The position numbers and the translations under genes are program-made. The notes beneath the pieces are model-generated. The model saw only the letters and a list, made by a program, of their open reading frames with translations, did not search any database and was not told where the DNA came from. DNA of 64,000 bases from contig NZ_JOEQ01000030.1 of the NCBI RefSeq assembly GCF_000721075.1, positions 62,001 through 126,000 on the forward strand, given 5' to 3'. This DNA comes from Streptosporangium amethystogenes (GTDB taxonomy: Bacteria > Actinomycetota > Actinomycetes > Streptosporangiales > Streptosporangiaceae). Below are positions 17,401 to 25,282 of this stretch, piece by piece. How positions within the stretch are numbered: the stretch's first letter is position 1; each line of letters begins with the position of its first letter.

Positions 17401-18333
17401 TCAGGTCGGTGCCACCGCCCAGCGCGGTGGGGTGCGCGCGGGCCGGTAGTCCTCGTCAAGGCGGACCTCACGGCCGTAGACGACCGTCCAGCACTCCAAC
17501 TCGTGCAGCCAGAGCCGGTGCAGGTGCGCGCGGGCCACCACCTCCTCCATGAACACGTACGCGACTCCGGCGATCGGCGGGTCACCGGAGTCTTCGAGTA
17601 CGGCCAGACGGGCGTCGCGCATCTCGGCGTCGTGCACGGCGCGGTCGTGCACGACGATCCGCAGGGTCCGCGTGTCGGCGTCGTACAGGCCGCGCAACCC
17701 GTTCCGGCGTTTCGGCCACGGGTGGCGCCGCGCCCCGCCGGGCGGCGGCGACAGGTAGCCGACCCCCGCCGTGAGGAGTTCGTGTCCCGGCCAGGCCTGC
17801 TGCCGCGCGGTCTCGGAGTCGGCGGCCAGGTCGTGGAACTGCACCAGCGTGATGTCCCCACGGGTGAGGAGCCGCCACGGGCCGTGCTCCAGCCACCGCC
17901 GCGACAGCAGGCGGTCGTGGCCCGCCCCCCGGAACGCGCACGCCCACCCGTGGCCGTAGTGGAGATCGGCGAAGCCGCCGTTGCCGGTCCAGTGATGGAC
18001 GCCTCCGATGGAGGCGACGGCGAAGGGCAGCGCCTCCAGAACCTCCAGCAGCGACTCGGCGGTCCAGTCGCCGTCACGGCCCGCCTTCACGATGGCGTTA
18101 CCGATGTTGAACACGAAGGGCTCGCCGTCACCGTTCCATCCGACGGCGCTCTCCGCCCCTTTCTGCTGGCGGGCGGCGAAGCGCTCCAGCCAGTCCACAC
18201 CGGGCACCTCGTCCGCGAAGTCCACGGAGAACCTCGCGTCGGGCGGCCAACCCGGCCCGAACACGCCCACGACGGCCCGTGCCAACGCGGACAGATCCGG
18301 CCCGTCGAGCCCCAGCAACAACCTCATGTCCAC
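17401..18333 (-). CDS. conserved hypothetical protein
   Basis: A 310-residue soluble protein I do not recognise. It is Trp- and His-rich (IGGVHHWTGNGGFADLHYGHGW, split by Gly; WLEHGPWRLLTRGDITLVQF), lacks membrane segments or a signal peptide, and has an even coding pattern with few rare codons, so it is very likely real. GTG 18333 is used; ATG 18327 is two codons in. It stands alone, upstream of and in line with the DUF6421 gene, separated by that gene's probable promoter. Confidence 0.7.
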   Translation of the reverse strand: MDMRLLLGLDGPDLSALARAVVGVFGPGWPPDARFSVDFADEVPGVDWLERFAARQQKGAESAVGWNGDGEPFVFNIGNAIVKAGRDGDWTAESLLEVLEALPFAVASIGGVHHWTGNGGFADLHYGHGWACAFRGAGHDRLLSRRWLEHGPWRLLTRGDITLVQFHDLAADSETARQQAWPGHELLTAGVGYLSPPPGGARRHPWPKRRNGLRGLYDADTRTLRIVVHDRAVHDAEMRDARLAVLEDSGDPPIAGVAYVFMEEVVARAHLHRLWLHELECWTVVYGREVRLDEDYRPARTPPRWAVAPT

Positions 18334-18555
18334 GCGTCCCGCTCCCGCAAGGCTTGATCACTCTTACGGGACGGACGCTAGGAACCCACCCTTGCGAGCC
18401 ACTGGGAGCCGGGTTGGGGCCGGCGATCGCCGTGATCGGTGCCGGGCGGGCGAGGCGCGGTGGGTGATCCAGGACTCGACACACGGGCTGCCCGTCATCG
18501 GCCGGCTCACGTGAGGATCCGTACTCCGCACAGGCCCTGGTGGAGACACGGGACA

Positions 18556-18589
18556 GGCAGGCCCCCGCAGCTGGATGCGGGGGCCTGCC
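18556..18589 (-). terminator. strong hairpin terminator after the XRE-DUF397 genes
   Basis: A perfect 14-bp stem, GGCAGGCCCCCGCA with its complement, around a 6-base loop, 21 bases beyond the DUF397 stop. There is no T-run, as is common for actinomycete terminators. Confidence 0.75.
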
Positions 18590-18609
18590 GTGTGCGGATC
18601 GTCGTGGAG

Positions 18610-18813
18610 CTAGACGGTGTCGTCGGTGCGGACCCAGCGGGTGAACGCCGACCACTCGGCCGGGGTGAACACCAACGCCGGACCCGACCGGTCCTTACTG
18701 TCACGGACACCGACTCGGCCACCGGACAGCTTCGCGACCTCCACGCAGTTACCGCCGTTGCCACCGGAGAAGGGCGACTTCACCCAGACAGCCTCGTTCA
18801 GTTCACGGTCCAT
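18610..18813 (-). CDS. DUF397 small protein, WhiJ-locus partner
   Basis: 67 residues with the DUF397 pattern: WVKSPFSGGNGGNCVEVAKL, VGVRDSKDRSGPALVFTPAE, WSAFTRWV. These small acidic proteins accompany WhiJ-like XRE regulators in actinomycetes and are thought to modulate them. The ATG overlaps the end of the XRE gene by 16 bases, so it is translated with it. A 14-bp hairpin follows. Confidence 0.93.
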   Translation of the reverse strand: MDRELNEAVWVKSPFSGGNGGNCVEVAKLSGGRVGVRDSKDRSGPALVFTPAEWSAFTRWVRTDDTV

Positions 18814-19640
18814 CGAGCCCTCATCTCCCTGATCAGCTCCAGCGACGCCCGCTGCGGAAGTGCCTCGGCGCGAATCGCCTCGTACTTGATGATGATGTCC
18901 GCCACGTCAACGGGGCGATCGGTGACCTGGCCCTGGCCGGCCGACTCCATGTAGACAGTATTGGCGAGCCCTCGGACCTGTGCAATGGCGAAACCGCCCA
19001 GCAACCCGACGGTGCTGCCCGCGTCGGAAGGCATGATCTGGATGGTGACGTGCGGCAGGCGCGCGACCTCAAGAAGGTGGTCCAGTTGGGCCGCCATGAT
19101 CGCCTCGTCGCCGATACGGCGGCCGAGCACGCCCTCGTCGAGGACGACCCAGAACATCGGCGGATCCTCCCGCTCCAGGAGTCGCTGCCGTTCCAGCCGG
19201 GCGGCCACGTCCAGCTCCGCCTTCTCCGCCGTGGCCCGGGGCTCCCCGATGAAGAGCACCCGTGCGTAGTCAGCCGTTTGAAGCAGACCTGGAACGATGA
19301 GCGGTTCCCAGGCCCGGAGGATTTCGGCGGCCTGTTCTATCTCGGCCCACTGGCGGAACCAGGCCGGTAGCTGGGCTGCGACGTTGTCGATCATCTCCTT
19401 GATCCGGATGAGCGCCCCTCCGGCACCGAGGGCCTCGTCGCACCTTCTGACGAAGTCCTCGGTCGGGGGCCGCTTGCCGGTCTCGACCATGGAGACCGTG
19501 CCGAGCGAGTATCCGATCAGTTTGGCCAGCTTTTCCTGGGACAGACCTGCCTCCTGGCGGTATCGGCGGAGTTCGAAGCCGAAGAAGGCGACCGGTGACG
19601 TGGTGGGATCGAGCACCTTGGCCTGCGGCATGAAAATCAC
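18798..19640 (-). CDS. XRE-family regulator with DUF5753 (WhiJ-like)
   Basis: 280 residues. N-terminal Cro/C1 helix-turn-helix (LRRYRQEAGLSQEKLAKLIG, YSLGTVSMVETGKRPP), then the DUF5753 domain (WEPLIVPGLLQTADYARVLF, LLEVARLPHVTIQIMPSDAG). Family members repress development or antibiotic genes, with DUF397 proteins and anti-sigma-like ATPases as partners. GTG 19640 has GAGAGG five bases upstream; an ATG three codons in is possible. Only ~20 bases separate its start from the end hairpin of the IscB element, so it has little promoter of its own and may be read through from iscB, which is on the same strand. Confidence 0.93.
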   Translation of the reverse strand: MIFMPQAKVLDPTTSPVAFFGFELRRYRQEAGLSQEKLAKLIGYSLGTVSMVETGKRPPTEDFVRRCDEALGAGGALIRIKEMIDNVAAQLPAWFRQWAEIEQAAEILRAWEPLIVPGLLQTADYARVLFIGEPRATAEKAELDVAARLERQRLLEREDPPMFWVVLDEGVLGRRIGDEAIMAAQLDHLLEVARLPHVTIQIMPSDAGSTVGLLGGFAIAQVRGLANTVYMESAGQGQVTDRPVDVADIIIKYEAIRAEALPQRASLELIREMRARWTVN

Positions 19641-19660
19641 CAGAACCTCTCGAGGATGCT

Positions 19661-19676
19661 CCGGCCTTCAGGCCGG
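19661..19676. repeat. IS605-type right-end hairpin of the IscB element
   Basis: Perfect palindrome CCGGCC-TTCA-GGCCGG, extended on the iscB sense strand to CTCCCCGGCCTGAAGGCCGG. Sequences of this kind (CCTCCCCGGC..GAAG..GCCGGGG) mark the right end of many IS200/IS605-family TnpB/IscB elements. It lies 52 bases downstream of the iscB stop. Confidence 0.6.
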
Positions 19677-19727
19677 GGAGGAATCGGGAGCGGGAGGGCC
19701 GCCCAGGCCCGAGCGTGCCCTGACCGG

Positions 19728-21035
19728 TCAGTCATTTCGATCGGCTTCTTTCTGGGTGGTGTAGCCGTAGCCGTCCGCGCGTTGAAGGTGACGGACGTGC
19801 CGGTGGTTGATCCCGGTGACGCGACCGTGCCGGGTGGTGATGTCGAACGAGCCGGAGGAGCGGACCAGGACTCGCCCGAGGTGAACCCCGGCTTTCTTGC
19901 CCGCCGGGACGTGTCCCCGGACCAGGTCGCCGGTCTGGAAGCCGTGGTGCAGTTTGGTCCGTGGCCGGACCAGACGGAGGAACCCGTACCGGTCGGGGAC
20001 GGTGCGAGCGTAGGTGCCGCGCCCGGTCGCCTTGGCCACGAGCACGGTGGATGGCCAGGTGGTCACGGTCTCCAGTTCTCCGACGTGCAACGCGTCCAAC
20101 GTGTGCGACTTTGGCGCGCCGGTACGAGAGCGGTTCCACTTCGTACGACCGCCCGAGGCGGTGTGAACGGACAGGCCAGTGGCCTCCAGTGCCCGCCACA
20201 GCGCCCACCGGGTGGCGTTGACGGCGGCGGCGTCGCGCAGCGGTGCTTTCGCCTGCTTGAGGATCTTCGCCAGGAGTGCGGGGCTGGTTTTCAGGAACTC
20301 CTGCACGGGGGTGGCGTTCTTGGTCTGGTTGCACTGGACGCAGGCCAGGGTGAGGTTGCTGATCCGGTCGGAGCCGCCCCGGCTGCGGGGGTGGATATGG
20401 TCGAGGTTGAGCGGTACGCCGCTCGCGCTGCAGTACGCGCACGCCCGCCCCCACTTGGCCAGCAGGTATTCGCGGACCTCGTACCCGGCCAGGGTGCCCT
20501 GCTGATACTCAACGCCTTCCAACGGCTTGCCCGCCGACAGGGCGTGGGTGTCGAAGGAGACCTTCTCCATGTGGACGGCGGTCACGGGCGCCCACCGGGT
20601 CAGCCGCGCCACCTGCGACATGGTGGTCTCGACGCGGTGTCGCAGGGACGGCGCGAGCCACCCTTTCGGCTTGGTGCGGTTGAGGAAGCGGGGGGCGCGG
20701 TAGCGCAGGTTCCGCCCCCGGCGGCCCCGGCGCAACGCGGCCCGCGAGGCAAGCCTGTCGCGGATCAGTGCGCCCCGGTGGTCGAGCTGGATCGCGTACC
20801 GTCCGGTCCGGCTCCCGCCGCGGTCGGTGAACACGGCCAGGCCGGTGTGCTTGGAGCCGGGGTCGATACCGACCTGCACGCCTGCCACGACGGAGTCGGT
20901 AACCGACCGGTCTTTGAGGCGGATGACGAACGGTGTGTGGCGTTGAACCACCGCCCGCCCGGCCGCCAGCAGGCGGCGGGCGCGGGCGGGGTGGCAGGGG
21001 TCGAGCGGGTGGCCGCGAGCGTCCAAGACGAACAC
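19728..21035 (-). CDS. iscB: IscB RNA-guided nuclease, RuvC and HNH intact
   Basis: 435-residue ancestor-type relative of Cas9. The N-terminal PLMP domain reads MFVLDARGHPLDPCHPARAR (PLDP variant) and continues FVIRLKDR; RuvC-I is GIDPGSKHTG with Asp58; the Arg-rich bridge helix spans ~94-120 (RAALRRGRRGRNLRYRAPRF); RuvC-II has Glu157 in VHMEKVSFD; HNH runs ~197-240 with zinc Cys199/202/232/235 and LDHIHPRSRGGSD (Asp212, His213) plus Asn227; RuvC-III is KSHTLDALHVG with Asp314. The C-terminal target-interaction part has HGFQTGDLVRGHVPAGKKAG and ends SGSFDITT and beyond. All catalytic residues are present, so it should cut both DNA strands when guided. GTG 21035 matches the family N-terminus; the frame is open to 21449 without homology. 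Guide RNA expected from the region just upstream. Confidence 0.93.
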   Translation of the reverse strand: MFVLDARGHPLDPCHPARARRLLAAGRAVVQRHTPFVIRLKDRSVTDSVVAGVQVGIDPGSKHTGLAVFTDRGGSRTGRYAIQLDHRGALIRDRLASRAALRRGRRGRNLRYRAPRFLNRTKPKGWLAPSLRHRVETTMSQVARLTRWAPVTAVHMEKVSFDTHALSAGKPLEGVEYQQGTLAGYEVREYLLAKWGRACAYCSASGVPLNLDHIHPRSRGGSDRISNLTLACVQCNQTKNATPVQEFLKTSPALLAKILKQAKAPLRDAAAVNATRWALWRALEATGLSVHTASGGRTKWNRSRTGAPKSHTLDALHVGELETVTTWPSTVLVAKATGRGTYARTVPDRYGFLRLVRPRTKLHHGFQTGDLVRGHVPAGKKAGVHLGRVLVRSSGSFDITTRHGRVTGINHRHVRHLQRADGYGYTTQKEADRND

Positions 21036-21290
21036 GGCCGGGTGAACCTCACGGTTCGCTCCCTCCGGCGCCGAGGCGCCCTCGGGGTGACGCCGAGCAG
21101 GTCGGGTGCCGACCCGCTCGATCTCCCCTCGCCCAGGTTGAACACCAGGTACCGCCTGGCGGCGGTGTCCGTGAGCCGTTTCGTGCCCACCCTCGGGCGT
21201 GTCTGCTCCCACGGATTCCAGAGCGGCAGGCTGAGGAAGCACCCGCCGGTGGGTCTGCTCGACGGTTTCACCTGAACCGTTGAACACTAA
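21036..21290 (-). ncRNA. probable omega-RNA upstream of iscB
   Basis: IscB guide RNAs are encoded immediately 5' of the gene with the guide at their own 5' end. On the minus strand this region holds a chain of hairpins: ACGGTT..AACCGT, ACCC..GGGT, GCCC..GGGC, ACCGCC-GCCA-GGCGGT, CGGGT-CGGC-ACCCG and GGCGC-CTCG-GCGCC near the gene. No protein is credible there on either strand. The ends are approximate; the guide would come from the 5' side, around 21290-21340, next to the left element boundary. Confidence 0.6.
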
Positions 21291-21375
21291 CCGCACCCGT
21301 TCGACTACTGACTGTAGCCTACTAATGCGATGCTGCACAGACATATTCGGAACCCGGCCGTCTGAGCAGGTGACA

Positions 21376-21834
21376 ATGAATCCGGTGAGCGGCTTCTGGC
21401 AGAAATACCCGGATGACGAATCCGAGGTCCTCGGGAAGGCGTATCTCAAAATCGATCCCGCGTCCGCGGCAAAGGCCCGCGCGTATGTCCGGGAATGGCT
21501 CGGTGCCGATCATCCGGCGTACGAGAACGTGCGGCTGGCGACGTCCGAGTTGGTGACGAACGCGGTTCTACACACCGAACGGAGACGTCCCGACGATCTG
21601 GTAATGCTCACGCTCACCCGGCGGGCGGATTCCCTCTGCCTGGAGGTCCTGGACCCGGGTGGCGGCTCCTGGCAACCCCGGGCGCCCGGGACCGTACCGG
21701 CCGACGAGGAGCGCGGGCGCGGCCTCGACATCGTCGACGAGATCTCCCGGCAGCGCTGGGGAGTCCATGACCAGGGAGACCTCGGCCGTACCGTGTGGTG
21801 CGCGATCGACCAGGCGGCGCTCCCGTGCGAGTGA
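21376..21834 (+). CDS. anti-sigma-like ATP-binding protein (HATPase_c), WhiJ-locus partner
   Basis: 152-residue single-domain GHKL ATPase of the SpoIIAB/RsbW type. N box VRLATSELVTNAVLHT, G1 box LEVLDPGGGSW, G2 box RGRGLDIVDEIS, then GRTVWCAI. Such proteins act as serine kinases or anti-sigma factors and occur next to WhiJ-like regulators. ATG 21376 is the likely start (GAGCAGG upstream); longer starts would run into the IscB element. It is divergent from xre and separated from it by the element. Confidence 0.85.
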   Translation: MNPVSGFWQKYPDDESEVLGKAYLKIDPASAAKARAYVREWLGADHPAYENVRLATSELVTNAVLHTERRRPDDLVMLTLTRRADSLCLEVLDPGGGSWQPRAPGTVPADEERGRGLDIVDEISRQRWGVHDQGDLGRTVWCAIDQAALPCE

Positions 21835-22031
21835 TCGTGACCATGACCCGCGACGGGGTCAGGCTCAGCGCCCCGGGACAGGCAGGCATCCTGCTCGGCT
21901 TCGACGCCTGGGACGCGTTCCTGCACCGGGTCAGGAAAGGCTGGTTCGACCAGGAAACGGATGGCAGGAGAACGCCCGGCGACCGGATCAGTTGCGCATC
22001 TCGCCGCGCTTTTTCACAAGAGGGCGGCTGA
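21825..22031 (+). CDS. small hypothetical protein coupled to the ATPase
   Basis: 68 residues beginning VRVIVTMTRDGVRLSAPGQA and continuing ILLGFDAWDAFLHRVRKGWF. The GTG start overlaps the last ten bases of the ATPase gene, suggesting coupling. The layout (short strand, then a Phe-x-x-Trp-x-x-Phe helix) recalls DUF397-like proteins but the match is not good enough to name. The last 25 residues are Arg-rich and less convincing. Confidence 0.5.
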   Translation: MRVIVTMTRDGVRLSAPGQAGILLGFDAWDAFLHRVRKGWFDQETDGRRTPGDRISCASRRAFSQEGG

Positions 22032-22691
22032 CCTGGTCCTCGACCGCGCAGAGGTCACCGGGACGATATCCGGACTCATCGACGTCGCCTCCGCGTTCTT
22101 CGGACTGAAAAACCATCGGAACGGCGACGTGAATCGGTGTGCGTGGGATGACGGCGGATACGGATTCCGGAGCCGCCTTTCGAAAGGTTCGCATCGTTGA
22201 TCGACGTTTTTCACGGCATCCGATTCCGTTCCGCCACCTCTCCCCGCGAATCTCGTCCCGCTCCGTCACCCCCGACTCCGCCCCCGGTGAACGACATGGC
22301 TCCGTTCCCCCGATCACCTTTACCCGGCGACACCGTCGCGAGCGTGGACGGCCCCCACCCTCGGCGCGTTCAACGCCGACCACCCTTGCGCCATCGAGTC
22401 GTTTCGCAGGCTCGCCGAACTTCACGTCGAGACGGCTCGTTTCGGGCACGGTGCCCCACTCACCGACGAGGCGTCGAAGGCCGTGCGCGCGGCGGTGGCC
22501 CAGCTCAGGGGCTGAGTGACAGCCAGGAGAGAGGCACCTCCGCCCCTTCTCCCGTCCGGCCGATTCGGCGCCATCGGTTCGCGACACCCCGGAGAGCCAT
22601 ACTCTTCACTTAAAGTGATGGAGAAGATACAGAGAGTAGAGTGCGGGGGAAGGTGCGAGTCACGGCACCGCGAAGTTCTCCAGGGGGGAAA
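22032..22691. other. 660-base region without an intact gene
   Basis: Between the small protein and the lipoprotein. I see only the gene-like fragment listed at 22333-22515 and, just before the lipoprotein, an A-rich GGGGGGAAAA ribosome site. The sequence from 22110 to 22300 is less GC-biased than neighbouring genes and has no hairpin worth naming. Confidence 0.5.
22333..22515 (+). pseudogene. C-terminal gene remnant, family unknown
   Basis: A frame without a plausible start codon reads AFNADHPCAIESFRRLAELH, then TARFGHGAPLTDEASKAVRA and AVAQLRG before a TGA. Codon choice is strongly GC3-biased and residues are well mixed as in real proteins, while upstream the frame meets a stop and loses sense. 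It looks like the tail of a decayed or truncated gene. Confidence 0.35.
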
Positions 22692-23312
22692 ATGCTTGCA
22701 CGGGGGGCCCGATCCCTTGCCATCCCGGCGGCGGTGCTGCTGGCCGTGGCCTTGGTGGGTGGCTGCGGCGACAGCACGCCGGCCGACCTGAGGCCCGGTG
22801 CCATGGTGGCCACGACCTCGGCACCCGCTGCCGCCCCACCGGCCGCCACGACCGCCCCACCGGCGGCGAATACCGACCAGGAGTACCCCTCCGAGGAGTG
22901 CCCGCCCGCCGGCAACGCCAAGAAGTTCGCCAAGACCCGCTTCGCACTGCACGCGGGCCTCGCACTGGGAGCCTTCTACCGCTACATCTACCGACCGCTG
23001 CGGAGCGGGGGCTTCAAGGCAGGGGCGGAGAAGCGGAAGCGGACCTTCGCGAAGGCGGCCGTGGCCGGTCTCTTCACCGTTCACGAGCTGAAGGTCGCCA
23101 AGCGCTTCGCGCTGGCCAACCCGACGTTGTGCAAGGGCGTCACGGCGGTCGCCGCCAGCTTCGGCAACCTGACCTCCAAGCTGCAGAACGGCACCGCCAC
23201 CGAGGCCGACCTCAACGCCAGCAAGAACTCCTTCACCGGCCTGCAGCAGAAGGCGACACAGAACGGCTACGGCTTCAAGGAGAAGAACGTCACCGTCCCC
23301 GGCGCGAGCTGA
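22692..23312 (+). CDS. secreted lipoprotein, conserved hypothetical
   Basis: 206 residues. A lipoprotein signal (AIPAAVLLAVALVGGCGDS, lipobox VGGC) is followed by an Ala/Pro/Thr linker and a Lys/Ala-rich helical domain (KKFAKTRFALHAGLALGAFY, KRKRTFAKAAVAGLFTVHEL, ASFGNLTSKLQNGTATEADL). ATG 22692 follows GGGGGG; the longer frame from 22641 has no signal. Predicted to sit on the outer face of the membrane. No function can be assigned; it is a single gene with no operon partner. Confidence 0.75.
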   Translation: MLARGARSLAIPAAVLLAVALVGGCGDSTPADLRPGAMVATTSAPAAAPPAATTAPPAANTDQEYPSEECPPAGNAKKFAKTRFALHAGLALGAFYRYIYRPLRSGGFKAGAEKRKRTFAKAAVAGLFTVHELKVAKRFALANPTLCKGVTAVAASFGNLTSKLQNGTATEADLNASKNSFTGLQQKATQNGYGFKEKNVTVPGAS

Positions 23313-23786
23313 GAGCACGCCGAGACCGAAAGGGGGCCTGGTAGCTATGAGGAAATTTCCAACGAAATAGCCTTTGACCTGCGGTGATCCCGGACTCTAT
23401 GACTAAGGTCTCGATTCGCTTACGGTGTGGACCATGGGCGACGATGACCCACACGGCAGGTCAGAGCCTGCGCATAGCTCAAGTTCCACAAGAAAGGACA
23501 CTTCTCAACCCCGCGGGCCAGGACCTCGCGACCGGGCGTGTGGTGCGTCCGGGACGCGGTTGAGCTCGACGGGCCTGGGACGAAAAGGTCGGGGTCGACA
23601 CTGGCGAGAGTTCGGGTAATTGCTTCGGGAGCGAATACGAGAGGCTCTGAACTGGGCCGACGTGCCCAATCCACGCCTTTGTCCCCGCCCGCCATCGAAT
23701 TTCCCTGGATTGCACCCCACCATCGGGCAACCTGCCGCCGTGGCCGATGCGTCTGTACCGTCAGCAGACCAACGGAAGGCAACTAG
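23313..23786. other. 474-base region without an intact gene
   Basis: Upstream of the sigma factor gene. It includes a GGAAATTTCC palindrome at about 23353 and lower-GC sequence around 23340-23420, then short frames in several phases with no recognisable product. Presumably it contains the sigma-operon promoter; I cannot place it. Confidence 0.45.
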
Positions 23787-24269
23787 GTGGCCGACAGGGC
23801 TATATTTCAGGGCTTCGTGGTGGCTCGGTCCGACCGGCTCCTGCGCTTCGCGTACCTCCTCACCCACGACTGGGCCACAGCCGAGGACCTCCTGCAGGAA
23901 TCTTTGGCGAAAGCGTGGTTCGCCTGGCCGGGCATCGACGAGCCGGAGGCGTATGTGCGGCGCGTGCTCATCACGACCTACACCTCGTGGTGGCGCAGGC
24001 GGTGGCGCCGGGAACTGCCCAGCGACGGCCTGCCGGAGAAGCCGGTGCACGACCAGGTGGCGGACGAGCGGGCGGCGCTCTGGCAGGCGGTGGGCCGCCT
24101 GCCCGCCCGGCAGCGCGCGGTGATCGTGCTGCGGTTCTACGAGGACCTCCCGGTGGCCGAGGTGGCCCAGCTCATCGGCTGCACCCCCGGGACGGTCAAG
24201 AGCCAAACCGCCAAGGCGCTGGCCAAGTTGAGAATCGACGAGTCGGTGGTTAAGGAGCTGCAGAGGTGA
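23787..24269 (+). CDS. SigE-family ECF RNA polymerase sigma factor
   Basis: 160 residues with both ECF regions. Region 2: RLLRFAYLLTHDWATAEDLL, then QESLAKAWFAWP and the Trp-rich VRRVLITTYTSWWRRRWRRE. Region 4: LPARQRAVIVLRFYEDLPVA, EVAQLIGCTPGTVKSQTAKA. This is the actinomycete SigE-like group (often SigE family in annotations). GTG 23787 has GGAAGG eight bases upstream. Its stop overlaps the start of the next gene (GTGA), a membrane protein probably acting as its anti-sigma factor or sensor. Confidence 0.93.
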   Translation: MADRAIFQGFVVARSDRLLRFAYLLTHDWATAEDLLQESLAKAWFAWPGIDEPEAYVRRVLITTYTSWWRRRWRRELPSDGLPEKPVHDQVADERAALWQAVGRLPARQRAVIVLRFYEDLPVAEVAQLIGCTPGTVKSQTAKALAKLRIDESVVKELQR

Positions 24270-25282
24270 CCGTAGAGAATCTCCGCGACGTACTGCGCGA
24301 GCACGCCGACCTGCCGCCGCCGCCGAACCCGTCGCGCGACGAGCAGGTACGCGACCGCGTGCGAAGGATCCGGGGGCGCAGGCGGACCGCAGTGGGCACG
24401 GTGGGCGCGGCCGTCGTGGCGGCGGCGGTGGCGCTGGCCGTGCCGCTCCTACCCGCCACGCCGCAGCCCGAGACCACCACGACGGTCTCGGGCGGGCCCA
24501 TGCCCGTGCTGCCGGAGCAGTTCACCTCGGCGGACGGCACAGGCTACCGGCTCGTGGCCAGGACCGCGATCGAGAAGACGGGCAATGCCAAGGTCACGCT
24601 CAAGGTCCCCTACACCGGCAAGCCGCTGGACGTCGGCGGCATGTGCGTGGGGCCGGGCGACAGCCCGGTGCGAATCGAGGTCAAGGGGTCTCGGCTGCGC
24701 GTACCGGCCTCGTTCATGAACTGTGATCGGGAGCTGCGGCTGCAGCCGCTGGATGTCCCCGAAGGCGCCACGGAGGTGACGGCCACTTTCAACACGGTGA
24801 CCTTCGGTCAGGGCTGCACTCAGGAGGAGCCGGGTGGTCCGTGCGTCACCCAGGCGCGCGCGCATGGTTCGTGGGTGCTGGGCGTATACGAGTGGACCCC
24901 GCCCGCACGACCGGTCACGCCCGAACCACTGCGAAACATTCCCGAGAAGATAGGCAAGTGGCAGCTCACCGAAACGAAAAGCGGCCTCTGGCCGCAGGAC
25001 ACCACGGCCACCTTCAAGGTCGGCGGCAAGGCGGGCAAGGTCGCCCTCGACCAGCTCTGCTCGGGCGAGCTGGCCACGCGGCTGCAGTTCAGCTTCAGGG
25101 CGAACGGCCAGAGCGGGGGCACCATCAAGAGTTGCGGTGTCTGGACCTCAGGCAAGTTCCCGATGGCGATGAGCGAGCTCTACCTAACCGAGCCCACCAC
25201 CATCACCGTGGAGCTCTCCATGGTCGGTCAGTCCACCAACCGCCCGATCCGGTGGTCGGTCGGCCTGTTCGAGCGATCGTAG
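24266..25282 (+). CDS. membrane protein coupled to the sigma factor, probable anti-sigma/sensor
   Basis: 338 residues: a cytosolic N-terminus of ~35 residues (VENLRDVLREHADLPPPPNP), an Arg-rich stop, one membrane segment (VGAAVVAAAVALAVPLLPA) and an exported domain of ~270 residues with four Cys in spaced pairs (GGMCVGPGD, FMNCDREL, FGQGCTQEE, GGPCVTQ). Exported beta-rich sequence follows with two more Cys (LDQLCSGEL, KSCGVWTS). GTGA overlap with the sigma gene argues for a regulatory pair. The N-terminus lacks the HxxxCxxC zinc anti-sigma motif, so the mode of sigma binding is unclear. Confidence 0.75.
   Translation: MTVENLRDVLREHADLPPPPNPSRDEQVRDRVRRIRGRRRTAVGTVGAAVVAAAVALAVPLLPATPQPETTTTVSGGPMPVLPEQFTSADGTGYRLVARTAIEKTGNAKVTLKVPYTGKPLDVGGMCVGPGDSPVRIEVKGSRLRVPASFMNCDRELRLQPLDVPEGATEVTATFNTVTFGQGCTQEEPGGPCVTQARAHGSWVLGVYEWTPPARPVTPEPLRNIPEKIGKWQLTETKSGLWPQDTTATFKVGGKAGKVALDQLCSGELATRLQFSFRANGQSGGTIKSCGVWTSGKFPMAMSELYLTEPTTITVELSMVGQSTNRPIRWSVGLFERS

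Larger units (their letters stand above)
19650..21300 (-). mobile_element. IscB (OMEGA) insertion element, non-autonomous
   Basis: About 1.6 kb between the WhiJ-like XRE gene and its divergent ATPase gene, holding a structured upstream RNA region, iscB and an IS605-type end hairpin, all in one orientation. No tnpA (Y1 transposase) is present, so mobilisation would need one in trans. The right boundary is fixed to within ~15 bases by the hairpin; the left boundary is only bracketed between the RNA region and the ATPase gene (about 21290-21370). Confidence 0.65.

Noticed and set aside
19650..21400. CRISPR array next to the nuclease
   Set aside because: No regularly spaced direct repeats; IscB uses a single omega-RNA.
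21036..21449. Upstream extension of the iscB frame
   Set aside because: Family proteins begin at the MFVLD motif; the extension has no similarity, and it overlaps the structured RNA region.
23430..23630. Small protein upstream of the sigma factor
   Set aside because: Frames are short, Ser/Arg-rich, without ribosome sites or homology that I recognise.
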